Shown: positions 34,178 through 43,648, counted from the stretch's first letter. The stretch is 64,000 bases of DNA from Anaerolineae bacterium (GCA_013178015.1 JABLXR010000026.1:35435-99434); one strand, 5' to 3'. The notes: generated by a model not told the origin, from the letters alone. Made by a program: numbers and translations.

Positions 34178-35215
34178 ATGGCAAGGGTTCTGGTGACCGG
34201 GGCCGCGGGCCAGGTCGGCTCGCGGCTGGTGCGACAACTGCTGGCCCGTGATCACGAGGTCAGGGGCCTCATCCTGCCGGACGACCCGGCCCGAAGTCGC
34301 CTGGACGGGCTCGAGATCGAGGTCGTTGCCGGCGACCTGATGGATCCCGAGACGGCAGAGAAGGCCGTGGCTGGCGTAGACGCCGTGGTGCACACGGCCA
34401 ACCTGGTGGGGCCGCTGCCCGGCATGTCGGAGAGCCAGTTCTTCGACAACAACGTTCGCACCACCTTCCACATGGCTCGGGCTGCCGCGCGCGTGGCTGA
34501 CCGGCTTCAGCGTTTCGTACACATCAGCTCCTCCGCCGTCTACCCCAACGACAGCCAGCAGCTGAGACCATGCTACAGCCCCATAGATGAGGCCCATCCT
34601 CTGCGGCCGCGGGGGGTCTACGCGCTGAGCAAGCTCATAGGAGAGCACATCCTGAGTGCTACCAGCCGCGAGACGGGCCTGCCGGTGGCCTTCATCCGGC
34701 CCTCGGGCATCGTGTCCGGCACGGCCGTCTTGGGCCGATGGACCGTTGGCTTTGTCTCCAAGATGCTGCGCGTCGGTCAGGCGACGCCCGAGGGGGAGCT
34801 GTACATGGCCGACGGAACGGAGCTTTGGCACGCTCTGGACGCAGCGGCCGAGTCCGACCGGCAGCCGTGTGCCATCACCGATACCCAAGGGCGGCCGTGG
34901 ATGTACCGGCTGGCAGACGCACGGGACGTGGCTCACGCCTGTGTCTGCGCCCTGGAAAGCCCGGCGGCCGTGGGCGAGGCCTTCAACGCCGCTGCACCTG
35001 AGCCCATCTACTACACCGAAGCGGCGGAGGCGCTTTCCGAGGCCATCGGAATGCCGGTGGTGAAGTGGCAAGTGCCGGTGCGCTGGGTCTTCGACCTGTC
35101 CATCACCAAAGCTAGGTCGCTGATCGGCTATAAGCCTCGGTGGGGCATCCGCCAGATGATTGCCGATGCCATAGCGGTGCAAAGGGGCGAGAGCGATGGT
35201 ATGTCCTGGGACTGA
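34178..35215 (+). CDS. NAD-dependent epimerase/dehydratase (extended SDR)
   Basis: This 345-residue extended short-chain dehydrogenase acts on a sugar or sugar derivative. It has the NAD-binding VTGAAGQVGSRLVRQLL, Ser in HISSSAVYP, and the active-site YALSK (YxxxK). A GAGGAGGCACGCTG RBS precedes the ATG. A close paralogue lies at 61596-62627; the segment VAHACVCALESPAAVGEAFN is identical in both. The gene overlaps the downstream isomerase gene by 20 bp, so the two are coupled. It probably oxidises or epimerises the sugar imported by the upstream ABC system. Confidence 0.9.
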   Translation: MARVLVTGAAGQVGSRLVRQLLARDHEVRGLILPDDPARSRLDGLEIEVVAGDLMDPETAEKAVAGVDAVVHTANLVGPLPGMSESQFFDNNVRTTFHMARAAARVADRLQRFVHISSSAVYPNDSQQLRPCYSPIDEAHPLRPRGVYALSKLIGEHILSATSRETGLPVAFIRPSGIVSGTAVLGRWTVGFVSKMLRVGQATPEGELYMADGTELWHALDAAAESDRQPCAITDTQGRPWMYRLADARDVAHACVCALESPAAVGEAFNAAAPEPIYYTEAAEALSEAIGMPVVKWQVPVRWVFDLSITKARSLIGYKPRWGIRQMIADAIAVQRGESDGMSWD

Positions 35216-35963
35216 ACCGCGCTTCAGCTGCTGGGACGGCACCTGGACCGGCGCTGCGCGAGAGTACTCGCTGAGGGAGATCCTAGCGGAAATCAAGCAG
35301 GCGGGTTACGATGGAGCCGAGCTCGGCAGTTCGCTTGCCTTTCTGGGCGACCCCGAAGACCTCCGGGAGTTGCTGGCCGACCTGAACCTGGCTCTAGCCA
35401 CCCTGGTAGTACCCACCCTGGCACCGGACGCACGTCAGCGAGTGGATTACGCCGCTCGCTTCGGCGTGACGGTTCTGATGGTAGGCGGTGGGACCCGCCC
35501 CAAGGGTCGTCCAGTGGAGAAGCGCGACGTGGAGCCGTACGCTCGTGCCCTTGGTCAGTTGGCGGGGTACGCCGCGCGGTATGGGATGGAACTGGCACAA
35601 CACACCCACCCGGGCGCCATCACCGGGACCACCGAGGAGGCCCTGATGCTGCTGGACATGGTGCCGGATTCGGTGGGTGTCACCGCGGACACAGCTCACC
35701 TCCAGCAGGCAGGCAGCGATCCGGTTGCGGCGATCGGGCGCTTCGGGGATCGGCTCAAGCACCTGCATCTGAAGGACTATCGGGCTGCCACCGACGAGTT
35801 GCTGGAGCTGGGTCGGGGAGAGGTGGACCTGGCAGGAGTGATGGCAGCCTGCCGCAGTGTCGGGTATCGAGGGTGGTACAGCGTGGAGCTTGACCGCTCC
35901 AGCACCACACCACTGGAGAGCGCACGGCTCAGCCGGCAGTTCCTGGTCCAGATGGGCTACTGA
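35196..35963 (+). CDS. Sugar phosphate isomerase/epimerase-like TIM barrel (AP_endonuc_2 family)
   Basis: This 255-residue protein matches the xylose-isomerase-like TIM barrels that include inosose dehydratases, ketose epimerases and hydroxypyruvate isomerases. Metal-binding features are visible: Glu in YDGAELGS, His in LAQHTHPG, Asp/His in VTADTAHLQQAG, His in LKHLHLKDY, and Glu in WYSVELDRS. The start overlaps the upstream epimerase by 20 bp. With the epimerase, it suggests two successive steps on one imported sugar or cyclitol. Confidence 0.85.
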   Translation: MVCPGTEPRFSCWDGTWTGAAREYSLREILAEIKQAGYDGAELGSSLAFLGDPEDLRELLADLNLALATLVVPTLAPDARQRVDYAARFGVTVLMVGGGTRPKGRPVEKRDVEPYARALGQLAGYAARYGMELAQHTHPGAITGTTEEALMLLDMVPDSVGVTADTAHLQQAGSDPVAAIGRFGDRLKHLHLKDYRAATDELLELGRGEVDLAGVMAACRSVGYRGWYSVELDRSSTTPLESARLSRQFLVQMGY

Positions 35964-36253
35964 GTCGGCATAGCGCCGCGCTTACCAGCACCGGATCTCC
36001 TGTGGGAACGCCGGTCATTCACGGCCTCGCACCGCGACCGCGGGCGGCGATTCGGAAGAGGAACCTGGTGATCAGGATGCAGGCGGTGCCGGGCCGCTCT
36101 GCTTCCGCTACCTCCAGTCACTGGTTAAGGCATAGGACGCCTGCTCCACTTCGATCCGCGCCGGATCGAGGATGAGATCGGCCCGCGGGCGCCATGGCAC
36201 GGCCCGGGGCCCCGCACCTCCATTGACCCTCACCCCACGTTTTCGCCACGGTA
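35964..36253. other. Intergenic region before the LacI gene
   Basis: No confident gene. A minus-strand frame (36108-36317) ends in plausible-looking text (ADLILDPARIEVEQASYALTS), but it has no RBS and overlaps the LacI promoter, so I do not call it. Confidence 0.45.
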
Positions 36254-36282
36254 TTGACAGGGGACATCCCACCTTGTAGAAT
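36254..36282 (+). promoter_or_regulatory. Consensus sigma-70 promoter of the LacI gene
   Basis: A perfect TTGACA (36254-36259), a 17-nt spacer and TAGAAT (36277-36282, five of six) predict a start site near 36289, about 70 nt before the gene. Confidence 0.8.
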
Positions 36283-36286
36283 TGCG

Positions 36287-36316
36287 TGGCATCGTTTCCA
36301 TGTGGAATCGTTTGCA
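36287..36316 (+). promoter_or_regulatory. Two tandem LacI-family operator-like sites
   Basis: TGGAATCGTTTGCA (36303-36316) fits the palindromic LacI/CcpA-type consensus TGnAAnCGnTTnCA at every fixed base. TGGCATCGTTTCCA (36287-36300) fits with one mismatch. They sit just past the -10 box, over the start site. A bound LacI-type protein would block transcription, so autorepression is likely. Confidence 0.75.
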
Positions 36317-36360
36317 CATAGCTCGCTGTGGTTCGATCGGGGGACGGAGTGAGCTAGCCT

Positions 36361-37386
36361 TTGGTCACCATACATGACGTGGCAAAGCATGCCGGCGTGT
36401 CCGAGAGCACCGTCTCTCGCGTGCTCAACCGCAGCCCGCACGTGACCGACGAGACCCGCGAGCGGGTTCTGGCCGCCGTGGCCAAGCTCGGCTACACGCC
36501 CCGCTCGTACGCCCGGGCCATGAAGGGAAAGCCGAGCAATGCCGTAGCTCTCATCATCTCCGACGTCTCGAACCCCTTCTTCGCCGCCCTTACCCGAGGA
36601 GTGGAAGACTTCGTCCAGGAACAAGGATACTCCCTGCTCCTGGGGAACGCGGACCGAGGCAAGGCCAAACAGCGCCAATACGTGGATCGGGTGATCGCTG
36701 CCGGCATAGGGGGCATGATCATCGCCCCGGCGCGCAACACCCTCACCGACCTCAAACGCCTGGTGCGCCAGGGCGTGGCTCTAGTAATCGTAGATTGGCG
36801 CTATCCCTTGCCCTTCGCCGACAACGTCTACTGCGACAGCGTGGACGGTGCCCGCCGGCTCACGGATCATCTCCTCAGCCTGGGCCACCGCAGGATCGGA
36901 ATCATCTCCGGTCCTCACGGCGATGCCACCGCAGAAGACCGGGTGACAGGCTACCGCCTGGCCCTGGGAGAGGCGGGCCTCCCCCAGGATCAGAGCCTGA
37001 TCCGTTTCGGGCAGTTCACCTCCGATTCGGGCCTGCGCAATTGCCGCCGCCTTCTGCGCCTCAGCTCGCCGCCGACCGCTATCGTCACCTGCAACAACCG
37101 CCTGGCCGCCGGCGCGTACGACGCCATCCGCGAGGCGGGCCTCCGCGTCCCTGAGGACCTCTCCATGGTCAGCTTCGACGACGTGCCCTTCGTGCCCGCG
37201 CTGGCGTCCAGAATGACGGTATTGGCCCAGCCAGACTACGAGATGGGTCGCAGTGCTGCCCGGTTGCTGTTGGAGCGGATGAGAGGGGAGCGCCGCCCCA
37301 AGGACCGCCAGGAAGTGGTACTGCCCGGCAGGCTGGTAGTGCGCTCTTCCTCGGCAGCACCGGCTCGGTTGCCCACGACGGCATAG
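36361..37386 (+). CDS. LacI-family transcriptional regulator
   Basis: This 341-residue sugar-responsive repressor has an N-terminal HTH TIHDVAKHAGVSESTVSRVLN and hinge (YTPRSYARAMKG), then a periplasmic-binding-protein-like sensor (VALIISDVSNPFFAALTRGVED...LLLGNADR...GIISGPHGDATAEDRVTGY...AIVTCNNRLAAGAYDAI...SFDDVPFVPAL). The start codon is TTG; no better start lies upstream in frame. It has its own consensus promoter with twin operators. A hairpin after its stop separates it from the Dpp-type operon, which it may also control, although I find no matching operator directly before that operon. Confidence 0.92.
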   Translation: MVTIHDVAKHAGVSESTVSRVLNRSPHVTDETRERVLAAVAKLGYTPRSYARAMKGKPSNAVALIISDVSNPFFAALTRGVEDFVQEQGYSLLLGNADRGKAKQRQYVDRVIAAGIGGMIIAPARNTLTDLKRLVRQGVALVIVDWRYPLPFADNVYCDSVDGARRLTDHLLSLGHRRIGIISGPHGDATAEDRVTGYRLALGEAGLPQDQSLIRFGQFTSDSGLRNCRRLLRLSSPPTAIVTCNNRLAAGAYDAIREAGLRVPEDLSMVSFDDVPFVPALASRMTVLAQPDYEMGRSAARLLLERMRGERRPKDRQEVVLPGRLVVRSSSAAPARLPTTA

Positions 37387-37392
37387 GCCCAG

Positions 37393-37414
37393 GACCCGCC
37401 GATCCTGGCGGGTC
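37393..37414 (+). terminator. Hairpin after the LacI gene
   Basis: GACCCGCC (37393-37400) pairs with GGCGGGTC (37407-37414) around GATCCT, 7 nt past the LacI stop. Confidence 0.55.
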
Positions 37415-37427
37415 GCCCACCAGGACG

Positions 37428-37438
37428 AAGGAGGTGAT
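37428..37438 (+). promoter_or_regulatory. Leader element AAGGAGGTGAT, copy 2
   Basis: The same anti-SD complement as at 30669, 80 nt before the binding-protein ATG (37518), which has its own RBS. Confidence 0.55.
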
Positions 37439-37517
37439 AGCAGTCCACGACATCGGCGACAGTGACGTATTCCGATACCAGGACTACCGCCTGTCACACT
37501 GAATGGGGGAGGGATAC

Positions 37518-39440
37518 ATGAACCGTTCTTCGAGACGCCTTACGCGCAGGCATTTCATGTTGGCCGGTGCCGCCACCGCCGGAAGCATGGTACTGGCCGC
37601 CTGCGGCGCCGGGACGCCGCAAGTGGTAGAGGTGGAGAAGGTCGTCACCCAAGTCGTGGAGAAGGAAGTAACGACCATAGTCAAAGAGATCGTCAAAGAG
37701 ACGGTCATCGTTCCCACGCAGCAGATCGTCGAGAGGGTGGTGACCGCCACTCCCGAGGCGGGAGAGATGTCGGCCACCCAGCGGCTGGTCATGGACGGCC
37801 CTGGAGAGGGTAACTTCGACCCCATGTCAATGGGCCACTGGTTCGCCAACTCCGGGCTCAAGCCCGCCCTCTGGTGCACCTTGGTCGGCATGGACAAGGA
37901 CCTGAACCTCTTCCCCTGGGGGGCAGAGAAATGGTCCTTCGACGAGTCCACCATGACGTGGACCTTCTACATTCGCAAGGGCATGAAGTTCTCCGACGGC
38001 TCCGATATCACGGCCAAGGACTTCGAGTACTCGATGAAGCGCTCGATCAAGCACCTTGACCCTGACTTCCATGCCGCTGAGGTAGCCGCCGGCCGGTCTG
38101 GAACCACCGCCACCTTCGCTCACATGATGTGCAGCGACATTGACGGGGTACAACAGCTACGCGATGCCGAGCTCACCGCGGAGCAGTGGGAAGAGCAGTA
38201 CGCCGACGCCATAACGGCGGTGGACGACTTCACCCTCGCCGTACGCCTGGCCCACGTGGTGCCAGAGAACCTGTTCATGGGCAAGATGGCCTACAACGGC
38301 AGCCAGTGCGTGAAGCGGGAGAACGTCGAGGCCGGCACCCCCGACGTGGTGTGGTACGAGAATCCGGTGACCTCCGGCCCCTTCATGCAGCAGTCCCACG
38401 TAACGGACCAGTACCGAGTGCTCGTGCCCAACCCGCACTACGCCGGAGGCGACCCGCCCCTGCTCAAGGAAGTCACCCTCCGGATGATCGCGGACGCACA
38501 GACCCGGCTCATCGCCTATGAGAACGCCGAACTGGACGTGGCCCAACTGGCCGAAGCCGATGCGCTGGAGTTCGCCAAGCCGGAGCATCCACGCCACGCC
38601 GAGCTGATGAGCGTTCCCAGCGCGGTCATCAACTACACCTGGTTCGTGAGCCTGCCCCCGATTGACGACGTTCACGTCCGGCGGGCCTTGATCAAGGCCA
38701 TTGACCGGGAGAAAACGGTAGAGGCGGTCTTCCGGGGCACGGCCAAGTTCTCCCCCACCTACATCCCCGACTACACCCCGGGATGGGAAATGCCCCCTAA
38801 CTACGACGAGGTCTTTATGGCCTACGACCCGGCGGGCGCGGTGGAGGAGCTGAAGCAATCGCGATACTACGATGACATCATGTCGGGCAACCTTCCCATC
38901 CGTCTGGCCTTCACCCAGGCCTTCGCCCAGGGCACCGCAGGGCGCCTCTATGAAGCCTACGTGGATCAGTGGCTGAACAACCTGGGCGTAGAGGTGAAGC
39001 TGCAGCAGACCGAGTTCGAGATGGAGGGCATCAAAGAAAGCCTCCAGAACGTGCGCACCAATGCTCGCGGCCTGCTGTACGCCGACATTGACGCCTGGGT
39101 CGGCAACGTGATGTCCATGTACGACCCCGCCGGTCAGTACTACTGGCTAATGACCGACAACTGGACCAAGAAGAGCGATATTCCCGCCATGGCTCATATC
39201 GAGGACCCCGACGACGACGCCCGCTTCACTCAGCTCTGGAAGGAGGCAGCCGTCGAACTCGACCAGGAGAAGCGCCTGGCCATGTACCAGGAGTGGGAGT
39301 ATCTCCGAGAGAAGTGGGCCATCGAAGTGCCTCAGTACTACCCGCTCTTCTTCGTGGCAGCCCAGCCCTGGGTGAGGGATCTCGAGATCACCCCGCAGTG
39401 GGGTAAGCTGTTCGATCGCGCTTGGATCGCTAAGCACTAG
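37518..39440 (+). CDS. Dpp/Opp-type ABC transporter solute-binding lipoprotein, family 5
   Basis: This 640-residue receptor has an RRLTRRHF Tat-type motif and lipobox (MVLAAC), then a long Val/Glu/Lys tether (to about residue 85) and an SBP_bac_5 body (MTWTFYIRKGMKFSDGSDITAKDFEYS). I start at 37518 because GGGGGAGGGATAC precedes that ATG. It opens a complete five-gene importer operon (receptor, B, C, D, F). Despite the peptide-type family name, such systems often carry oligosaccharides, as the neighbouring genes would suggest. Ligand unknown. Confidence 0.92.
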   Translation: MNRSSRRLTRRHFMLAGAATAGSMVLAACGAGTPQVVEVEKVVTQVVEKEVTTIVKEIVKETVIVPTQQIVERVVTATPEAGEMSATQRLVMDGPGEGNFDPMSMGHWFANSGLKPALWCTLVGMDKDLNLFPWGAEKWSFDESTMTWTFYIRKGMKFSDGSDITAKDFEYSMKRSIKHLDPDFHAAEVAAGRSGTTATFAHMMCSDIDGVQQLRDAELTAEQWEEQYADAITAVDDFTLAVRLAHVVPENLFMGKMAYNGSQCVKRENVEAGTPDVVWYENPVTSGPFMQQSHVTDQYRVLVPNPHYAGGDPPLLKEVTLRMIADAQTRLIAYENAELDVAQLAEADALEFAKPEHPRHAELMSVPSAVINYTWFVSLPPIDDVHVRRALIKAIDREKTVEAVFRGTAKFSPTYIPDYTPGWEMPPNYDEVFMAYDPAGAVEELKQSRYYDDIMSGNLPIRLAFTQAFAQGTAGRLYEAYVDQWLNNLGVEVKLQQTEFEMEGIKESLQNVRTNARGLLYADIDAWVGNVMSMYDPAGQYYWLMTDNWTKKSDIPAMAHIEDPDDDARFTQLWKEAAVELDQEKRLAMYQEWEYLREKWAIEVPQYYPLFFVAAQPWVRDLEITPQWGKLFDRAWIAKH

Positions 39441-39459
39441 CTGCCCAAGCTACACGCCC

Positions 39460-39493
39460 GGTTGGGTGCCGGAGCAGGTTCCGGCACCCAACC
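39460..39493 (+). terminator. Intercistronic hairpin after the Dpp-type receptor gene
   Basis: GGTTGGGTGCCGGA (39460-39473) pairs perfectly over 14 bp with 39480-39493 around GCAGGT. It lies between the receptor and permease genes. Confidence 0.65.
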
Positions 39494-39565
39494 CCAGATG
39501 TCGGCAGAAGAGACTCCAATCAGCACCGGACCGGGCTCAGAGCCGGGTCCAGCAGTGGAGGCGGG

Positions 39566-40507
39566 ATGCTCAAATACGCCTTGCGCCGTTTCTTGCTCAT
39601 CTGGCCCACGCTCATCGTGGTCGGCGTGATCACCTTCACCTTGGCTTTCTACGGCCCCGGGGATCCGGCCATGGCTCTCCTGGCCAACATGGGTTTTCAG
39701 AACCTCGATGTTGAGACCTACCTGCGGCTGCGCGAATCGCTTGGGCTCAACCGCCCGTTCGTGGTTCAGTTTGGCGAGTGGTTTCTGCGCGTGCTTCAGG
39801 GCGACTTCGGGCATTCCATGCGCACCAACCTCAAGATCAACGCCCTAATCGCTCAGCGGCTGCCGATCTCCGCCCAGCTGGGGGTGGCAGCAGTGTCCCT
39901 GTCTGTCTTGGTGGGAGTGCCGCTGGGGATACTGGCCGCCATGCGGCAAAACACGCGTACCGATTACGCTATTCTTTCCACCTTCCTGGCACTCTCCTCG
40001 GTGCCTGTGTTCGTGATGGCGCCTTTGCTCATGATTGTGCTCGCCCTCAAACTCAAGCTGACCCCCGTAGGGTTGGGCTGGAAAGGCCTCTTCACCTCCA
40101 ACTCCATCATTCCGGTGATAGTGCTCGCCATCGGCCCCACCCTGGGTATCGTGCGTCTGACGCGGATGGGCGTGGTGGAGACGTTGACGCAGGAGTACAT
40201 CCGCACGGCCCGCGCCATCGGCCTGACGGAGCGCATGGTCATCGTGCGTCACGTCTTGCGCAACGCCCTCACCCCGGTGGTCACCTCGGTAGGCATGACG
40301 TTGGGCTACCTCATCGTAGGGGCTCTCTTCGTGGAGAGCATCTTCGGCATACCCGGCTTCGGCGGCCTGATGTTCAGCGGGCTACAAACGCGCGACTACC
40401 CTGTGCTCCTGGCCTGCACCATGGTGTCAGCCTTCATCATCATGGGATCCAACTTGATCGTGGATATCATCTACGGTCTGCTGGACCCGCGCGTCACCTA
40501 TGAATGA
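39566..40507 (+). CDS. Dpp/Opp-type ABC transporter permease, DppB-like
   Basis: This 313-residue inner-membrane subunit opens with the DppB hallmark KYALRRFLLIWPTLIVVGVITF, followed by the periplasmic loop and the EAA-type segment EYIRTARAIGLTERMVIVRHVLRNAL. The C-terminus ends LLDPRVTYE, the usual close of DppB-type permeases. It forms a channel with the following DppC-like protein. A GGAGGCGGG RBS precedes the ATG. Confidence 0.94.
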   Translation: MLKYALRRFLLIWPTLIVVGVITFTLAFYGPGDPAMALLANMGFQNLDVETYLRLRESLGLNRPFVVQFGEWFLRVLQGDFGHSMRTNLKINALIAQRLPISAQLGVAAVSLSVLVGVPLGILAAMRQNTRTDYAILSTFLALSSVPVFVMAPLLMIVLALKLKLTPVGLGWKGLFTSNSIIPVIVLAIGPTLGIVRLTRMGVVETLTQEYIRTARAIGLTERMVIVRHVLRNALTPVVTSVGMTLGYLIVGALFVESIFGIPGFGGLMFSGLQTRDYPVLLACTMVSAFIIMGSNLIVDIIYGLLDPRVTYE

Positions 40508-40556
40508 GGCCGGAGGGAGCGGCCGAGGCTGAGCAACCACGAGCAGCGGAGGATCA

Positions 40557-41546
40557 GTGACAGAAGAAGGAGTAAGAGCAGTACAGCCGAGCGACGGCGC
40601 CACCCTGGCTGACTTCGAGTTCGAGCAGCTGGAAGAGCGCAACCTCTGGCTCGATGCCTGGGATCGCTTGCGCCGTAACAAGCTGGCCGTCCTGGGCCTG
40701 GTCATTGCCCTGTTGCTGGTGTTCATCGCCATCTTTGGTCCGGCACTGGCACCTTACGGGTATAACCAGACCCACCTGGATCGCATAGAGGAACCCCCCA
40801 GCGCCCGGCACTGGCTGGGGACCGACCAACTGGGGCGGGACTTGCTCACCCGCATCCTGCACGGAGCCCGGACAGCGGTCTTGGTGGCCACCCTCACCAG
40901 CCTCATCAGCACCTCGCTGGGGGTGCTGCTAGGGGCTATGGCCGCCTACCTGGGAGGGTGGGTAGATACGGTCATCTCCCGCATCATAGACATCCTCATG
41001 TCGTTCCCTCACCTCCTGCTGGCTATCTTCGTGAACGCCACCGTCAAGACGCCGGTGCAGGCTGCGCTGGAGGACCTGGGGAAGTCAACCGGACTCCCGT
41101 TCCTCAGTAACACCGTGATCATAGATTACATCATCGTCTTCGGGGCCCTGTCTCTGGTCGGTTGGCCAGGGATGGCGCGGCTCATCCGAGGCCAGATCCT
41201 GTCGCTGCGGAGCCGCGACTTCGTCATGGCGGCGAGGGCATTAGGCATCAGCACTCGGGGGGTTCTGGCCAGGCACCTCATCCCCAATGCCCTGGGGCCC
41301 ATCGTGGTAAGCGTTACCGTAGGCTTCGGCGGCGCCATGCTCTCCGAGTCGTCTCTGAGCTACCTGGGCATCGGCATTCAGCCGCCCGGGGCCAGCTGGG
41401 GCCGCATGATATCCGAGAGCCTGGGCCGGTGGCGATACGCTCCCCACCTCGTCCTGGCGCCTGGTCTGACACTGGCGGTGGTGATATTCGCCTTCAACTT
41501 CCTCGGCGATGGGCTCAACGACGCCCTGAACCCGCGCTTGCGCTAG
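40557..41546 (+). CDS. Dpp/Opp-type ABC transporter permease, DppC-like
   Basis: This 329-residue protein has the N-terminal NLWLDAWDRLRRNKLAVLGLVIAL motif (the OppC_N cytoplasmic start), HWLGTDQLGRDLLTRILHGARTA, and the EAA segment DFVMAARALGISTRGVLARHLIPNAL. It ends GDGLNDALNPRLR, typical for DppC. The start is GTG behind GGAGGATCA. It contains a slightly long loop near residues 160-185 (VKTPVQAALEDLGKSTGLPFLS). Confidence 0.93.
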   Translation: MTEEGVRAVQPSDGATLADFEFEQLEERNLWLDAWDRLRRNKLAVLGLVIALLLVFIAIFGPALAPYGYNQTHLDRIEEPPSARHWLGTDQLGRDLLTRILHGARTAVLVATLTSLISTSLGVLLGAMAAYLGGWVDTVISRIIDILMSFPHLLLAIFVNATVKTPVQAALEDLGKSTGLPFLSNTVIIDYIIVFGALSLVGWPGMARLIRGQILSLRSRDFVMAARALGISTRGVLARHLIPNALGPIVVSVTVGFGGAMLSESSLSYLGIGIQPPGASWGRMISESLGRWRYAPHLVLAPGLTLAVVIFAFNFLGDGLNDALNPRLR

Positions 41547-41565
41547 CCCAGAAGCGAGAAGACGC

Positions 41566-42552
41566 ATGCAAGATCACTTGCTAGACGTACAGGACTTGCA
41601 GACTCATCTCTACACTCGGGAAGGGCTCATAAAGGCAGTTGACGGTGTGAGCTTCTACCTGCGGCCGGGAGAGACCATGGGCCTGGTGGGCGAGAGCGGC
41701 AGCGGCAAGACCATGACCGCCCTCTCCATGATGCGTCTGGTCCCGAGCCCGCCGGGAAAGATCGTGGGGGGCAAGGTGATGCTGGACGGCGAGGACCTGC
41801 TCGCCCTCAGCCACCGCGAGATGCTTCGGCGGCGCAGCACCAAGCTGAGCATGATCTTCCAGGACCCCATGACTTCGCTGGACCCCACCATGAAGGTGGG
41901 GCGGCAGGTGGCCGAGCCGATGGAGCTTCACCTGGGGCTCACTCGAGAGGATGCTACCCAGAGAGCGGTGGAGCTGCTGGGCCGCGTGGGCGTACCTGCG
42001 CCGGATAGGCGCATCCAGGACTACCCCCATCAGTTCAGTGGAGGTATGCGGCAGAGAGTGATGATCGCCATTGCCCTTGCCTGCCAACCGAGCCTGCTCA
42101 TCGCCGATGAGCCGACCACAGCTCTGGACGTGACGGTTCAGGCCCAATTCCTGGACCTGGTGCAGGAGCTGCAGAAGGAGATGGGCATGGCCATCCTCTG
42201 GATCACCCACGATCTCGGGGTGGTGGCGGAGCTGTGCGACCGGGTCACGGTCATGTACGCCGGTCGGGTGGTGGAGTTCGGCCCTCTGGAGGTGGTGCTT
42301 AGCGACCCCGCACACCGTTACACCGCCGCTCTGCTGCGATCCATTCCTACCATGGAGAGGCGGTCCGGTCGCCGGCTAGAGGCCATTCGTGGCCTTCCAC
42401 CAGACCTCTCTCGGGTCCCTTCCGGATGTCCTTTCCGGCCTCGTTGCCAGTACGCCGGGGCAGTCTGCGAGGAAGTGCAGCCCTCACTGGAGCAGATGGC
42501 CCCAGAGCACTACGCCGCCTGCCACTTCCCGCGCAGGAACGACCAGCAGTGA
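41566..42552 (+). CDS. Dpp/Opp-type ABC transporter ATPase, DppD-like
   Basis: This 328-residue ATPase has Walker A GESGSGKT (42-49), Q-loop [11 protein letters not shown], signature FSGGMRQR, Walker [13 protein letters not shown] and the H-loop ITHDL. The C-terminal oligo_HPY extension has the Cys-containing [11 protein letters not shown]...C pattern that may hold a metal or Fe-S group. It works as a heterodimer with the next gene product to power import. Confidence 0.95.
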   Translation: MQDHLLDVQDLQTHLYTREGLIKAVDGVSFYLRPGETMGLVGESGSGKTMTALSMMRLVPSPPGKIVGGKVMLDGEDLLALSHREMLRRRSTKLSMIFQDPMTSLDPTMKVGRQVAEPMELHLGLTREDATQRAVELLGRVGVPAPDRRIQDYPHQFSGGMRQRVMIAIALACQPSLLIADEPTTALDVTVQAQFLDLVQELQKEMGMAILWITHDLGVVAELCDRVTVMYAGRVVEFGPLEVVLSDPAHRYTAALLRSIPTMERRSGRRLEAIRGLPPDLSRVPSGCPFRPRCQYAGAVCEEVQPSLEQMAPEHYAACHFPRRNDQQ

Positions 42553-42596
42553 CCGGGAGCCGACGATGAGCACTGTTTCGATCTACAGCTCGAGGA

Positions 42597-43619
42597 ATGG
42601 GGATGGGTGAGTCAGCCGGCAACGGCGCAGAGTACGTACTGGAGACACGCGCCCTGAAGATGCACTTCCATGTGGGGAGCGGCGGTCTCCTGGGATTTGG
42701 CAAGCACCAGACGGTTCAGGCCGTAGACGGGGTCAGCCTCCAGATACGCAAGGGGGAGACACTCGGTCTGGTAGGGGAGAGCGGTTGCGGCAAGTCGACC
42801 CTGGGTCGAGCAATCCTGCTGCTCTATCGCCCCACCGCGGGGGAGGTGATCTTCCAGGGCAGGAGCTTGCTTCGCCTGGATAGGGAGGAGCTCAGGTCCC
42901 TGCGACGCCACATGCAGATTATATTCCAGGATCCCCTGTCTTCCCTCAACCCCCGCATGACGATCGGCACAGCGGTGGGAGAGCCCATCCGGGAGCACGG
43001 TATCGCTACCGGCCCGCAGGTGCGGGAGCGGGTGGAGGAGCTGCTGCGCCTGGTGGGGTTGAACCCCTCGTTCATCAACCGCTATCCGCACGAGTTCAGC
43101 GGAGGCCAGCAGCAGCGCATTGGGGTGGCTCGGGCGCTGTCCCTGGACCCGGACTTCATCGTTTGCGACGAGCCGGTCTCGGCCCTGGACATCTCCATAC
43201 AGGCCCAGATCATCAACCTGCTCGAGGACCTGCAGGAGCGGCTGAACCTCACTTATCTATTCATCTCCCACGACCTGCGAGTAGTGCGCCACATCAGCGA
43301 TCGGGTGGCAGTGATGTACCTGGGCCAGATCGTGGAGCTGGCCGATACCGATGAGCTGTACGAGAACCCCCTGCACCCGTACACCCGCGCCTTGCTCTCG
43401 GCAGTACCGGTGGTGTCGGTGGGAGCGAAGCAACGGCGGGCGCGAATCATCCTTGAGGGGGAAGTCCCCAGCCCCATCAACCCGCCCTCAGGGTGTCGTT
43501 TCCGCACCCGCTGTCCCATTGCCAGCGCCGACTGCGGCGCGTCGGAGCCGGAGCTAGTCATGGTCTCCCCCAGTCACTTCGTAGCCTGTCACCCGGCCGC
43601 CGCTGGTCAGTTGCGCTGA
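42597..43619 (+). CDS. Dpp/Opp-type ABC transporter ATPase, DppF-like
   Basis: This 340-residue ATPase has Walker A GESGCGKS (60-67), Q-loop [11 protein letters not shown], signature FSGGQQQR, Walker [13 protein letters not shown] and H-loop ISHDL. The C-terminal oligo_HPY extension contains [11 protein letters not shown]...C. Two ATGs lie close together (42597 and 42603); either is possible. It is the last gene of the five-gene operon. The next receptor gene starts about 100 bp further on after another AAGGAGGTGAT leader element. Confidence 0.95.
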   Translation: MGMGESAGNGAEYVLETRALKMHFHVGSGGLLGFGKHQTVQAVDGVSLQIRKGETLGLVGESGCGKSTLGRAILLLYRPTAGEVIFQGRSLLRLDREELRSLRRHMQIIFQDPLSSLNPRMTIGTAVGEPIREHGIATGPQVRERVEELLRLVGLNPSFINRYPHEFSGGQQQRIGVARALSLDPDFIVCDEPVSALDISIQAQIINLLEDLQERLNLTYLFISHDLRVVRHISDRVAVMYLGQIVELADTDELYENPLHPYTRALLSAVPVVSVGAKQRRARIILEGEVPSPINPPSGCRFRTRCPIASADCGASEPELVMVSPSHFVACHPAAAGQLR

Positions 43620-43637
43620 CGGTAACTGCTGTCTTGG

Positions 43638-43648
43638 AAGGAGGTGAT
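43638..43648 (+). promoter_or_regulatory. Leader element AAGGAGGTGAT, copy 3
   Basis: The same 11-mer as at 30669 and 37428, here 73 nt before the receptor ATG. A 14-codon open frame begins with the ATG inside the element (43646) and ends at TGA, so a leader peptide is conceivable. Confidence 0.55.

Noticed and set aside
33986..35296. Minus-strand open frame of 436 codons
   Set aside because: It lies antisense to the MalG-like and epimerase genes, with no recognisable domain.
36108..36317. Minus-strand 69-codon frame upstream of the LacI gene
   Set aside because: It has no RBS and overlaps the consensus promoter and operators of the LacI gene.
37436..37502. GTG-initiated 22-codon frame in the leader of the Dpp-type operon
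   Set aside because: Its GTG lies inside the SD-like element, so that element cannot serve as its RBS.
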